Positions 29,913 to 38,408 of a stretch of DNA of 64,000 nucleotides are shown piece after piece. Source of the stretch: Campylobacter concisus (GTDB taxonomy: Bacteria > Campylobacterota > Campylobacteria > Campylobacterales > Campylobacteraceae); NCBI RefSeq assembly GCF_001298465.1, contig NZ_CP012541.1:434001-498000 (forward strand), written 5' to 3'. Each line of letters begins with the position of its first letter. Position 1 is the first letter of the stretch. The notes below the pieces were generated by a model that saw only the letters and a program-made list of their open reading frames with translations, had not been told where the DNA came from and did no database searches. A program made the position numbers and the translations under genes.

Positions 29913-30860
29913 ATGTCAAATAAAGTTAAATTTCCAACGCTTAGTTCGTTTCTTGTAGCGTTTTGTATTTACGTTACTATTATACTTATTGTATTTATAA
30001 AGCTTACATTTTTTGTAGAACCTCCTAAGAAATACACCGATGATAAAGATGCTATTATGGATGTGGTTATGGTTGATAGGGAGATTGATCAAACCATTAA
30101 AGCTCCAAAACAAGCAGATGAAGTAGTTAAAGAGACAAAGCCTAAACCTAAAAAGGAGTCAGAGGAAGATAAGCAAGAGACTACAAATAAGCCTGTTGTA
30201 CCAGATGAACCATTGCCAACTCCAAGCTTACCAACTCCTCCAAAAGAGGAACCAAAACCTGAACCTAAAAAATCAGAGCCAAAGCCTGAAATTTCAAAGC
30301 CAAGTGAAGAATCCAAAGAAGATGTTAAGCCAGAGTCAAAACCTGAGCCTAAGCCTACACCAAAGCCAGTTGAAAAGCCAAAACCAAAAGAACCAAATAT
30401 AAAAGATCTCTTTAGTGACATAGACCCTACAAAACTTAAAAAAGATGATGGTATAAAAAAGACCGAAAATAAAGTGCAAAGTCGTAAAAAAAGCGAAGCT
30501 TCTAGTTCAAAAGCTGCAAAAGAAGCTAGTGATATAATAAAGAGTTTAAAGATAGATCAAAATCCAACTGCTCCAAAATCACAATCCACCGGTACTTACG
30601 ATCCACTAATGGGTGCTATAACAAAACAAATTCAAAGAAGATGGCAAAGCTATAAGGCTGATTCTGCAAATTTAGCTAAAGTTAAAGTTATGATAGATCA
30701 GAGTGGAAATTTTAGCTATGAAATTTTAGAGCTATCATATAATGAAGAATTTAACGCAAAAGTAAGAGAGTGCTTAGAAAAACTTACAACGGAGAAATTT
30801 CCATTCAATCCAGACAAAAGCACTACTTTTAATTTAAATTTAGAAGATAAAATAAACTAA
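29913..30860 (+). CDS. tolA: TolA-like periplasm-spanning protein
   Basis: A 315-residue protein with an N-terminal membrane anchor (about residues 9-31). A long Lys/Pro/Glu-rich region follows (about 60-200), then a C-terminal TonB/TolA-type domain (about 228-315, GAITKQIQRRWQSYK onward). Assignment as TolA rests on position between tolR and tolB. The Pro-rich linker looks more like TonB than the alanine-rich helix of E. coli TolA. It links the TolQR motor to Pal/TolB at the outer membrane. Confidence 0.85.
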   Translation: MSNKVKFPTLSSFLVAFCIYVTIILIVFIKLTFFVEPPKKYTDDKDAIMDVVMVDREIDQTIKAPKQADEVVKETKPKPKKESEEDKQETTNKPVVPDEPLPTPSLPTPPKEEPKPEPKKSEPKPEISKPSEESKEDVKPESKPEPKPTPKPVEKPKPKEPNIKDLFSDIDPTKLKKDDGIKKTENKVQSRKKSEASSSKAAKEASDIIKSLKIDQNPTAPKSQSTGTYDPLMGAITKQIQRRWQSYKADSANLAKVKVMIDQSGNFSYEILELSYNEEFNAKVRECLEKLTTEKFPFNPDKSTTFNLNLEDKIN

Positions 30861-30884
30861 AATTTATAAAATTATGGAGTAGAG

Positions 30885-32141
30885 ATGAAGAAAATTTTTC
30901 TTTTTTTATGTGTTGCTCTAGGGCTTTATGCTGCTGATGCAACCATATCTGTTGTAAATCAAGGTATTGCCTTGCCAAAGATAGCTTTGCAAGATGCAAC
31001 AACTGCTGTTAGCGATGCGGGGTTTAAAGATAAATTCTTTAAAATCATGCTAGGAGATCTAAAGGTTAGTTCCGATTTTGAAGTAATCGAAGATCATGTG
31101 CCTTCTACCTATGAAGGAGATGCGACTACTAATACAATGAGTGATAAAGGCGTCGAGCTTATCTTTAGATATGCTCTTGAAGGCTCTATGGGCTCACCTC
31201 TTACTTTGAGAGTAAAACTGATAAACGCTAAAACAGCAACTACAAGATATGAGAAGGTTTATACTATGCCAGACGGCGCAAAGTATCCGTTTTTGGCGCA
31301 TAAAAGTATAGTTGAGCTTACTAATGAGCTAAATTTACCACCAGTTGGCTGGATGGAAAAATTTATTATTCTTTCAAAATATACTTCAGCTCGTCAAAGC
31401 TCTATTATAGTTGCTGATTATACACTTACATATCAAAAGACTATAGTAAGTGGCGGGCTAAATATTTTCCCAAAATGGGCAGGCGCCGATCAGAGTAAAT
31501 TTTACTATACATCTTATGTAAACAATAAGCCAACTTTATTTAGATATGATCTAAATTCTGGTACAAAAACAAAGATAATTGATAGCATTGGCATGCTTAT
31601 AGCCTCAGATGTTAGTAAAGATGGAAGTAAAATTCTATTAACCATGGCACCAAAAGATCAACCAGATATTTTTATCTATAATACAAATAGTAAAAATTTG
31701 ACGCAGATTACTAATTATCCAGGTATAGATGTAAATGGAAATTTTGTAGATAATGATAGTAAGATAGTTTTTGTATCAGATAGGCTTGGTTATCCTAACG
31801 TTTTTGCAACTCCTGCGATTTCTGGCGGAAGCGTTGAACAAATGGTATTTCATGGTAAGAATAATAACTCTGTAAGCACATTTGAAAATTATGTTGTTTA
31901 TTCAAGTAGGGAAGCAAGTGGTAGTTTTAATATATATCTAATTTCAACTCAAACAGATTTTATACGCCAGCTTACAGCAAATGGCAAAAATAATTATCCA
32001 AGATTCTCAAGCGATGGGCAAAGTGTCGTCTTTATAAAAGAGCTTGGCGGTCAAAGTTCACTAGGGGTTGTTAGGTTAAATGAAAACAGAAGTTTTCAGT
32101 TTCCTTTAAAAGTAGGAAAAATTCAGTCTATAGATTGGTAA
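30885..32141 (+). CDS. tolB: TolB periplasmic propeller protein
   Basis: A 418-residue periplasmic protein with a signal sequence (ends about LYAADA, residues 14-19). An N-terminal domain of about 170 residues precedes a six-bladed beta propeller with repeats such as SKDGSKILLTMAPKDQPDIF and SSDGQSVVFIKE. It binds Pal at the outer membrane. GGAG ribosome binding site. Confidence 0.94.
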   Translation: MKKIFLFLCVALGLYAADATISVVNQGIALPKIALQDATTAVSDAGFKDKFFKIMLGDLKVSSDFEVIEDHVPSTYEGDATTNTMSDKGVELIFRYALEGSMGSPLTLRVKLINAKTATTRYEKVYTMPDGAKYPFLAHKSIVELTNELNLPPVGWMEKFIILSKYTSARQSSIIVADYTLTYQKTIVSGGLNIFPKWAGADQSKFYYTSYVNNKPTLFRYDLNSGTKTKIIDSIGMLIASDVSKDGSKILLTMAPKDQPDIFIYNTNSKNLTQITNYPGIDVNGNFVDNDSKIVFVSDRLGYPNVFATPAISGGSVEQMVFHGKNNNSVSTFENYVVYSSREASGSFNIYLISTQTDFIRQLTANGKNNYPRFSSDGQSVVFIKELGGQSSLGVVRLNENRSFQFPLKVGKIQSIDW

Positions 32142-32170
32142 GATTCTGATAAAATTTAAAATTTTTGTGA

Positions 32171-32176
32171 TATAAT
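32171..32176 (+). promoter_or_regulatory. Internal -10 element upstream of pal
   Basis: TATAAT 31 bases before the pal ATG, in the 65-base tolB-pal gap, with an AAGGATAAGG ribosome binding site after it. It suggests extra transcription of pal, an abundant outer-membrane lipoprotein, independent of the operon promoter. Confidence 0.55.
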
Positions 32177-32206
32177 TCAATCAAATTTCTAAAAAAAGGA
32201 TAAGGA

Positions 32207-32713
32207 ATGAAAAAAGTAGTTCTAGCAAGTGTTGCAGTTGCAACTTTATTGTTGAGTGGTTGTAGCTCAAAAAACCCTGAAGTTGATATGAATTCAAATT
32301 CAAATCAATCTGCAGACAATTCAGGTAGCATGAGTGATGCTGATAGATTAGCAGCTCTTATTGCTAATATCGAGAGTCAAGTTAAAAGTGTATATTTTGA
32401 CTTTGATAAATTTAATATCAAAGCTGATCAACAAGGTGTTGTTAGCTCAAATGCATCAGTATTCAACCAAGCTGACGCTCAAGCTCTTTCTATAAAAGTA
32501 GAAGGTAACTGCGATGAGTGGGGTACAGATGAGTATAACTATGCTCTTGGTTTAAAACGTGCTAAAAGCGCTAAAGATGCTCTTGTAAGAAATGGCGTTA
32601 GTGCTGATAGAATCGCTGTAGTTAGCTTTGGTGAAAGCAATCCAGTTTGTACAGACAAAACAAAAGCTTGCGACGCTCAAAATAGACGTGCAGATTTCAA
32701 AGTACTTCCGTAA
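32207..32713 (+). CDS. pal: Peptidoglycan-associated lipoprotein Pal
   Basis: A 168-residue outer-membrane lipoprotein. The lipobox LLSGC puts the lipidated cysteine at residue 19. A Ser/Asn-rich linker follows, then an OmpA-like peptidoglycan-binding domain with VYFDFDKFNIK, VEGNCDEWGTDEYNYALGL and the NRRADFKVLP end. It is the counterpart of the C. jejuni Omp18/Pal protein as I recall. Confidence 0.96.
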   Translation: MKKVVLASVAVATLLLSGCSSKNPEVDMNSNSNQSADNSGSMSDADRLAALIANIESQVKSVYFDFDKFNIKADQQGVVSSNASVFNQADAQALSIKVEGNCDEWGTDEYNYALGLKRAKSAKDALVRNGVSADRIAVVSFGESNPVCTDKTKACDAQNRRADFKVLP

Positions 32714-32730
32714 TTTATAATTAAATAATA

Positions 32731-33573
32731 ATGAATAAAAAAATAATTGTAGTGGCTCTGATTGGAGCCACTATCTCCATTACCTTTGGCCAAGAGATTT
32801 CAGCTTTTGATGCAGGCAATATGGATAGTGCGAATCCATATGGTCTAACCGACAATGAAAAAGTTACCCTAAATAATAAGCGAAGTGTTCAAAATATTGA
32901 AGAGAATATGAATAGTGTTTTAGAACAACTTCAAGGTTTGCAAAGTTTGATTGAGAGTATGAGTGCTAGAATGAATAAGCTTGAGCAAAGAATAAATGAT
33001 ATAGAGACGAAGGTAAATGGTGGCATAAGTGATTCTGGTGTAAGTTTGACATCACTGAAGGCTTATGTTGATGAAACTAGAGATATACAAGACAAAAACT
33101 ACAAGAATATCACCGCTGCCTTAAATAAATTAGGTGCAATAATGGATAAAAATACTGCTCAACCAAAGCAAAATACAAATCCAAAACAACAAAATAAGCC
33201 AACTTCAAATTTTAGTGGAAAAAGCGATAAAGATATTTTAGCTGATGGCATTAAGCTTTTAAATTCTGGCAATAGCACAGAAGCAGCTGAATATTTTGAA
33301 TACTTAAATAAAAAAGGCTATAAAACTGGTGCTTCAAATTATTATCTAGGCGAAGTTGCTTATAGTCAAAAATCATACAGCACAGCCATACAATACTATA
33401 AAAAAAGTATACAAAGTGAAGATAAGGCTGACTACACTCCAAAACTTTTGTATCACACAGCTATAAGCTTTGATAAGATAGGTGACACGCAAAGTGCAAA
33501 TAGATTTTATAAAGCTTTAAAAGTCGGCTATCCAGATAGTAAAGAAGCCAAAGCCTCTCCTAATAGAAACTAA
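32731..33573 (+). CDS. cpoB: CpoB/YbgF-like periplasmic TPR protein
   Basis: A 280-residue periplasmic protein that in E. coli links Tol to peptidoglycan synthesis. It has a signal sequence (about residues 1-20), a coiled coil (about 50-95, NMNSVLEQLQGLQSLIES), a short Pro/Asn/Gln-rich linker and C-terminal TPRs (about 165-275, with SNYYLGEVAYSQKSYSTAI). There is no obvious ribosome binding site, so translation may be coupled to pal. Confidence 0.9.
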   Translation: MNKKIIVVALIGATISITFGQEISAFDAGNMDSANPYGLTDNEKVTLNNKRSVQNIEENMNSVLEQLQGLQSLIESMSARMNKLEQRINDIETKVNGGISDSGVSLTSLKAYVDETRDIQDKNYKNITAALNKLGAIMDKNTAQPKQNTNPKQQNKPTSNFSGKSDKDILADGIKLLNSGNSTEAAEYFEYLNKKGYKTGASNYYLGEVAYSQKSYSTAIQYYKKSIQSEDKADYTPKLLYHTAISFDKIGDTQSANRFYKALKVGYPDSKEAKASPNRN

Positions 33574-33591
33574 ATTTTAATCTTTTTTAGA

Positions 33592-33597
33592 TATAAT
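33592..33597 (+). promoter_or_regulatory. -10 element for slyD
   Basis: TATAAT 39 bases before the slyD GTG, preceded by a T-rich stretch. A strong AAGGAG site (33624-33629) follows. It separates slyD-fabD-mtnN-ttcA from the Tol operon as its own transcript. Confidence 0.55.
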
Positions 33598-33635
33598 CCC
33601 ACATTAATCAAGAAACCAAATCTAAGGAGATTATT

Positions 33636-34226
33636 GTGAGTAAAGATCAAGTCATAACTATGTTTTACGAACTAAAAGATGCTAATACTGGTGAAATTTT
33701 AGAGTCAAACATGCAAGAAGGTGGCCAAATTTCGTTTATAACAGGGCATGGCCATATTATAGAAAAGCTTGAAGAAGAAGTAAGCAAATTAAAATCAGGC
33801 GAAAGAGCAACTATAAGCGTAAAGGCAGCAGAGGGTTGTGGTGAATATAATAATGAAGCCATTCAGTCGTTACCAAAAGAGCAATTTGCTGGTATAGATT
33901 TGCATGAAGGAATGGAACTTTTTGGTCAAAATGAGGATGGCTCAAGCGTTCGTGTTATTGTTAAAGAGATCAAAGATGACGAAGTAACAGTTGATTTTAA
34001 TCACCCATATGCTGGTAAAGATTTGCTATTTAATGTTGAAGTTTTAGAAGTTAAAGATGCGACAGAAGATGAAAAAGCAACAGGTATGGTAGCTGGGGCT
34101 CATACTTGCGGTTGTGGTGGTCATGAGCATGAGCATGAGTGCTGCGGGGGTCATGGACACGGGCATGGACACGGACACGAGGATGGCGGTTGCGGTTGCG
34201 GTGGACACGGACATCACCATCACTAA
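33636..34226 (+). CDS. slyD: SlyD-type FKBP peptidyl-prolyl isomerase with metal-binding tail
   Basis: A 196-residue cytoplasmic chaperone/isomerase. The FKBP domain (about residues 1-70 and 120-150, with an insert-in-flap chaperone part between) includes FITGHGHIIEKLEEEVSKLKSGE and PYAGKDLLFNVEVLEV. From residue 153 the tail is almost only His, Gly, Cys, Glu and Asp, ending in HHHH, a nickel/zinc binding region likely used in hydrogenase or urease metal delivery. The start is GTG with AAGGAG before it. Confidence 0.95.
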   Translation: MSKDQVITMFYELKDANTGEILESNMQEGGQISFITGHGHIIEKLEEEVSKLKSGERATISVKAAEGCGEYNNEAIQSLPKEQFAGIDLHEGMELFGQNEDGSSVRVIVKEIKDDEVTVDFNHPYAGKDLLFNVEVLEVKDATEDEKATGMVAGAHTCGCGGHEHEHECCGGHGHGHGHGHEDGGCGCGGHGHHHH

Positions 34227-34235
34227 GAAGCTAAA

Positions 34236-35165
34236 ATGAAAAAATTTGCTTTTGTTTTTGCGGGCCAAGGCTCGCAAAGTATTGGTATGGGAAAAGACTT
34301 TTATGAAAATTTTTCTACTACTAAGTTACTTTTAAATGATGCTTGTAATGACACTGGCATTGATTACAAAGAGCTTTTATTTACACAAAACGATAAGTTA
34401 GATAAAACAGAATTTACTCAGCCAGCTATCGTTTTAAACTCGCTAATGACTTATTTAGCTTTTTCAAATTTTATTAAAGAAAAACCAGAATTTAGTCTTG
34501 GACACTCACTTGGAGAATTTACCGCTCTTGCAGTTAGTGGAGCATTTAATTTTATTGATGCGATTAGGCTTGTAAATTTACGTGGTAAATTTATGCAAGA
34601 AGCTTGTGTTGGTAAAGATGCCGGCATGATGGTAGTTCTTGGACTTAGTGATGAAGTGGTTGAAGAAATTTGTAAAAAAGCAAGAGAAGAAGGCTTACAA
34701 ATTTATGCTGCAAACTACAACTGCGATGGACAAATCGTTGTCGCTGGTGTAAGAGCTGATCTTGTTAGCTATGAAGCAAAATTTAAAGAAGCTGGCGCAA
34801 AAAGAGCAATGCTTTTAAATATGTCGGTAGCAAGCCATTGTCCGATACTTGAACCAGCTAGTGTTAGACTAGCAAGCGAGCTTGAGAGTACTTTGGCTAC
34901 CAATTTTTCTCCAGTTGTCTCAAATGTAAATGCTAAAATTTATACTGATAAAAGCGAAGCACTAGTCCTACTAAAAGAGCAGCTAATAAAACCAGTTTGC
35001 TATAAACAGAGCATTAAAAACTATGAAAATGATGTTGATTGTTTTATCGAGCTTGGTGCTGCGACGTTAAAGGGCATCAATAAAAAAATTACTGAAAAGC
35101 CAACTTATAGTATTACTGATATGGCAAGTCTTGAAGAAGTTGTGAAAATTTTGGAGGAGAGATGA
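34236..35165 (+). CDS. fabD: Malonyl-CoA:ACP transacylase
   Basis: A 309-residue enzyme that loads malonyl groups onto acyl carrier protein for fatty-acid synthesis. It starts FAFVFAGQGSQSIGMG. The catalytic serine is S91 in GHSLGEF, and the catalytic histidine lies in MSVASHCPIL. It overlaps mtnN by four bases (ATGA). Confidence 0.97.
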   Translation: MKKFAFVFAGQGSQSIGMGKDFYENFSTTKLLLNDACNDTGIDYKELLFTQNDKLDKTEFTQPAIVLNSLMTYLAFSNFIKEKPEFSLGHSLGEFTALAVSGAFNFIDAIRLVNLRGKFMQEACVGKDAGMMVVLGLSDEVVEEICKKAREEGLQIYAANYNCDGQIVVAGVRADLVSYEAKFKEAGAKRAMLLNMSVASHCPILEPASVRLASELESTLATNFSPVVSNVNAKIYTDKSEALVLLKEQLIKPVCYKQSIKNYENDVDCFIELGAATLKGINKKITEKPTYSITDMASLEEVVKILEER

Positions 35166-35845
35166 TAGCGATACTTGGAGCTATGCAAGAGGAGATAACA
35201 CCGATCCTTGAAATGGTTGGTGAATATAAAACTGTTCAATATGCAAATAATAAATTTTACTTAGCAAACTATAAGGGAAAAGAGCTAGTCATTGCCTATT
35301 CAAAGATAGGTAAAGTAAATGCAGCCATAACGGCAACTTTAATGGTAGAAAAATTTAAGGCCTCAAAATTGCTCTTTACTGGCGTAGCTGGCTCACTTGA
35401 TGAGAGTTTAAAAATAGGTGATATGCTTTATGCTACTAGCTTGGTGCAACATGATCTTGATATCACGGCTTTTGGCCATCCTTATGGCTATGTGCCAGGC
35501 ACAAGTATCTTTGTCAAAAGTGATGTAGGGCTAAATGAACTGGCAAAAAAGATAGCTGATAAAAAAGATATGGGCTTAAGCGCTGGTGTTATTGCGACTG
35601 GAGATCAGTTTATCTGCGATAATGAAAAGAAAGCTTGGATTAAAAAGATATTTAATGCGAGTGCTACCGAGATGGAAGGTGCTAGCGTTGCACTAGTTTG
35701 CGAAACACTTGGTGTGCCATTTTTTATACTAAGAGCTATCAGCGATGGGGCTGGTGATGCAGCAGAGTTTGACTTTGATAAATTTTTGCAAGATTCAGCA
35801 AGTGTTAGTGCAAAATTTATACTTGAAATGGTAGAAAATTTATGA
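35162..35845 (+). CDS. mtnN: Methylthioadenosine/S-adenosylhomocysteine (aminofutalosine) nucleosidase
   Basis: A 227-residue nucleosidase. It begins IAILGAMQEEITPIL, with the catalytic glutamate of the EE pair. VAGSLDESLKIGD, EMEGASVALVC and the catalytic aspartate in RAISDGAGDAA are all present. It recycles MTA and SAH. In Campylobacter the same enzyme also acts on aminofutalosine in menaquinone synthesis, which I state from general knowledge. It overlaps both neighbours by four bases. Confidence 0.95.
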   Translation: MIAILGAMQEEITPILEMVGEYKTVQYANNKFYLANYKGKELVIAYSKIGKVNAAITATLMVEKFKASKLLFTGVAGSLDESLKIGDMLYATSLVQHDLDITAFGHPYGYVPGTSIFVKSDVGLNELAKKIADKKDMGLSAGVIATGDQFICDNEKKAWIKKIFNASATEMEGASVALVCETLGVPFFILRAISDGAGDAAEFDFDKFLQDSASVSAKFILEMVENL

Positions 35846-36600
35846 TAGAGCTTAGCAAAAGGCTTCTTAGGCAAGTTGGTCAGACAAATGCCAGATACAA
35901 GATGATAGAGGGCGGAGATAAGATCTTGCTTGGTCTTAGCGGTGGTAAAGATAGCCTCGCACTAGCTCACGTACTAAAGCATATCCAAAACGTTACACCT
36001 GAGAAATTTGAGTTTAAAGCAGTAACACTAAGCTACGGCATGGGTGAGGACTACGCTTATCTTACGAAGCATTGCAATGAGCACGGAATAGAGCATGAAG
36101 TGATAGATAGCTCAATCTTTGAGATTTCAAAAGAGAAAATCCGTAAGAATTCCAGTTTTTGTAGTTTCTTTTCTCGTATGAGAAGAGGTTATCTTTATAC
36201 TTACGCCTTAAAACATGGTTTTAATAAACTTGCGATTGCTCATCATTTAGACGATGCAGCGGAGAGCTTTTTTATGAACTTTACATATAATGGTGCACTA
36301 AGGACGCTTGCTCCAAAATATACTGCAAAAAATGGAATCACGGTTATTAGGCCATTTATCTTCGTTCGCGAGAGACAGCTTCGCGAAAATGCTATCAAAA
36401 ATGAATTAAGAGTCATTGGCGATGAAGCATGCCCTGCAATGAGATTTGACGTGAAGATGCCGCATGCTAGATATGAAACCAAACAGCTTTTAGCAACATT
36501 AGAAAAAGAAAATCCAAAACTTTTTACTTCGCTAAAAGCAGCATTTGAAAATATTCATACTGATACTTTTTTTGCTCTCAATAGCAGTAGTGAAGAGTAA
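35842..36600 (+). CDS. TtcA-like PP-loop tRNA thiolase family protein
   Basis: A 252-residue PP-loop ATPase of the TtcA/TilS group. The ATP loop is LSGGKDSLALAH (about residues 32-43), and the IAHHLDDAAESFFMN segment matches the TtcA HHxDD motif. TtcA enzymes hold an iron-sulfur cluster with three cysteines, two in a CxxC before RRG. Here that position reads CSFFSRMRRG, so C107 is kept but the second cysteine is phenylalanine (F110); the third is C197. It is therefore named only TtcA-like. A role in tRNA modification is likely but 2-thiocytidine formation is uncertain. It is last in slyD-fabD-mtnN-ttcA-like. Confidence 0.8.
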   Translation: MIELSKRLLRQVGQTNARYKMIEGGDKILLGLSGGKDSLALAHVLKHIQNVTPEKFEFKAVTLSYGMGEDYAYLTKHCNEHGIEHEVIDSSIFEISKEKIRKNSSFCSFFSRMRRGYLYTYALKHGFNKLAIAHHLDDAAESFFMNFTYNGALRTLAPKYTAKNGITVIRPFIFVRERQLRENAIKNELRVIGDEACPAMRFDVKMPHARYETKQLLATLEKENPKLFTSLKAAFENIHTDTFFALNSSSEE

Positions 36601-36607
36601 AATTTTA

Positions 36608-36639
36608 CTTGCTTTTTGGGACTAATCCCAAGAAGCAAG
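36608..36639 (+). terminator. Terminator after the TtcA-like gene
   Basis: A 14-base-pair inverted repeat with one G-T type mismatch: CTTGCTTTTTGGGA and TCCCAAGAAGCAAG around a CTAA loop. It lies eight bases after the stop. Confidence 0.75.
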
Positions 36640-36869
36640 CTATAAATATTTCTATTTTAATTAGCTCGTATCAAAATAAATAAAAAATGTATGAATAGAT
36701 GAAATTCTTGTACTTGTGCATAAATCAAAACTATCATATATAGCAAATACAAAAGCATTTAGTGCAAAAACTACTGGTTAGAATTTTATAACTTAGAAAA
36801 TTGAAGCTTAAAAAATAGCCATGTGCTTTAAGCATTAAGAAATAGCTATTTAAAATAGCAAGCTATGGC
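36640..36869. other. Convergent intergenic region with short ATAGC/GCTAT repeats
   Basis: AT-rich gap between the TtcA-like gene terminator and the recO stop. No open frame. Near recO, several copies of AATAGC and its complement GCTATT give a small hairpin (36845-36859, loop TAA), and AGCCAT/ATGGCT (36817-36822 with 36865-36870) can close a larger stem around it. It probably serves as the recO terminator. Confidence 0.4.
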
Positions 36870-37484
36870 TTAAAGTCCATCAAGTAAAATTTTATAAAGC
36901 CGGTTTATCTCATCATCATTTAGCTCGATCGTGCTTTTTGTATCAAACAAATTTTTGATCTTACCAGCGTCAAATTCGTTCCTATCAAGGCAGTGCTTGT
37001 GAGAGGGTAAAAAACCACGAGTTAAGCAAAGCTCGCTCTCTATCTCCTCGTCGCAGATGAAGCACTCAAGCTCGCTGTGAAGCCTACCTTCATACTCTAA
37101 AATTTTAACGTAGCTTTCGATGATAAGGCGCTTTGGATTTTGTAGCTGCATCTGTTTGGCGCAGCGATCAAGCTCGTTAAAATAAATTTCATCGAGCTGC
37201 TCGACCTCTTTTAGATGATCATAAAGTAGGCGCATGAACTGCTGCCAAATGATGAGTTTATCGCGTTCTAACAGCCATTTAAAGCCAAGATGAAGTATGC
37301 TTCTAAGCTTTGGTAGAAATTTTGCCTCTTGCTCTAGCTCAAAGTCGATCTTGTAGCCAGTCATGATGTTTGAGTGCCGTGCGCCAAAAAATCTATATGA
37401 CTTTACGAGCAAATTTGGCGTTAGCACAAAGACTAAAAGGTCCTCGTCTCTGACCTTTTGCACGCGCAGGATGTAGCCTTGCAT
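36870..37484 (-). CDS. recO: Recombination mediator protein RecO
   Basis: A 204-residue RecO of the short epsilonproteobacterial form. It loads RecA on SSB-coated DNA with RecR. The N-terminal OB fold starts MQGYILRVQKVRDEDLLVFVL, followed by a helical domain with CFICDEEI (a partial zinc-finger-like pair) near residue 140. Its start follows the dusB stop directly, so the two are co-transcribed. Confidence 0.9.
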   Translation of the reverse strand: MQGYILRVQKVRDEDLLVFVLTPNLLVKSYRFFGARHSNIMTGYKIDFELEQEAKFLPKLRSILHLGFKWLLERDKLIIWQQFMRLLYDHLKEVEQLDEIYFNELDRCAKQMQLQNPKRLIIESYVKILEYEGRLHSELECFICDEEIESELCLTRGFLPSHKHCLDRNEFDAGKIKNLFDTKSTIELNDDEINRLYKILLDGL

Positions 37485-38408
37485 CTAGGCAAAAAACTCC
37501 CTTATGCGCTCTCTCATCACGTGGGCATCTTTGATGAAATTTACATCGTTTCTAAATGTTGTTGCGCCGTCGATGCCTTTGCTGTATTGGTGCAAATGCT
37601 TTCTAAATATACAAAGTCCATGCTCTCCGTAGTGCTCTATCATAGCGTCGAAGTGAGCTAGGATGATCTCTTGTTTTAGCGCCTTATCCACACTAGTTTT
37701 GCTCTTTATCTCGTGAAATATCCAAGGGTTGCCGATGCTTGCTCTGCCGATCATTAGGGCGTCGCATTTTGTAAGGTTTAAAATTTTATCTGCATTTTGT
37801 GCATTTATATCGCCATTTGCGACGACTGGAATTTTTACACTAGCCTTTACTCTAGCGATCGCTTCGTAATCAACCTTTGCGCTGTATCCGCCAGCTCTTG
37901 TACGCCCATGCACTGCGATGTAGTCTGCGCCGGCTTCTTCGCAGGCTTTTGCTATCTTTTCTTCATTTTTATCGTTAAAGCCAAGTCTAAATTTAACACT
38001 CAGGCTCTCTTTGTTTGAGACGCTTTTTATGGCTGAGATTATATTTTGAAGTTTGTTAAGATCGTTTAGTAAAGCAGAACCCGCTCCTTGTCTAACGACC
38101 TTTGGTACGGGGCAGCCGCAGTTTAGATCGAGCCCATAAATTCCATCAAATTTATTGATGATTTGCACAGCTTTTTTTATATTTTCCGTGTCATTACCAG
38201 CTATTTGAACGATGTAAGGCTCTTCGTTTGGGGATTTTTTAATCATTTCAAACGTTTTGTCACTACTCTCATATACTAGAGCATTTGCGCTGATCATTTC
38301 GCTAACAGTGACATCACAGCCAAATTTCTTAACTACGCTTCTTAGTGGCAAGTCAGAAAAGCCAGCAAGGGGCGCTAAGAAAAGTGGCTTTTTGCTAAAG
38401 TCTATCAT
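37485..38408 (-). CDS. dusB: tRNA-dihydrouridine synthase
   Basis: A 307-residue FMN enzyme that reduces uridines in tRNA D-loops. A TIM barrel opening LFLAPLAGFSDLPLR, the catalytic cysteine in LDLNCGCPVPKVV, VKFRLGF, the HGRTRAGGY loop and LMIGRASIGNPWIF (FMN phosphate site) are present. The subtype B is by similarity only. It overlaps the upstream membrane-protein gene by four bases. Confidence 0.92.
   Translation of the reverse strand: MIDFSKKPLFLAPLAGFSDLPLRSVVKKFGCDVTVSEMISANALVYESSDKTFEMIKKSPNEEPYIVQIAGNDTENIKKAVQIINKFDGIYGLDLNCGCPVPKVVRQGAGSALLNDLNKLQNIISAIKSVSNKESLSVKFRLGFNDKNEEKIAKACEEAGADYIAVHGRTRAGGYSAKVDYEAIARVKASVKIPVVANGDINAQNADKILNLTKCDALMIGRASIGNPWIFHEIKSKTSVDKALKQEIILAHFDAMIEHYGEHGLCIFRKHLHQYSKGIDGATTFRNDVNFIKDAHVMRERIREFFA

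Noticed and set aside
30089-30421. Gly/Ser-rich open frame of 110 codons on the minus strand inside tolA
   Set aside because: It mirrors the repeated Pro/Lys codons of tolA; its low complexity is a by-product of those repeats.
34116-34216. Possible CRISPR-like short repeats
   Set aside because: The repeated CATGAG/GGACAC units encode the His-rich tail of SlyD; there are no spacers.
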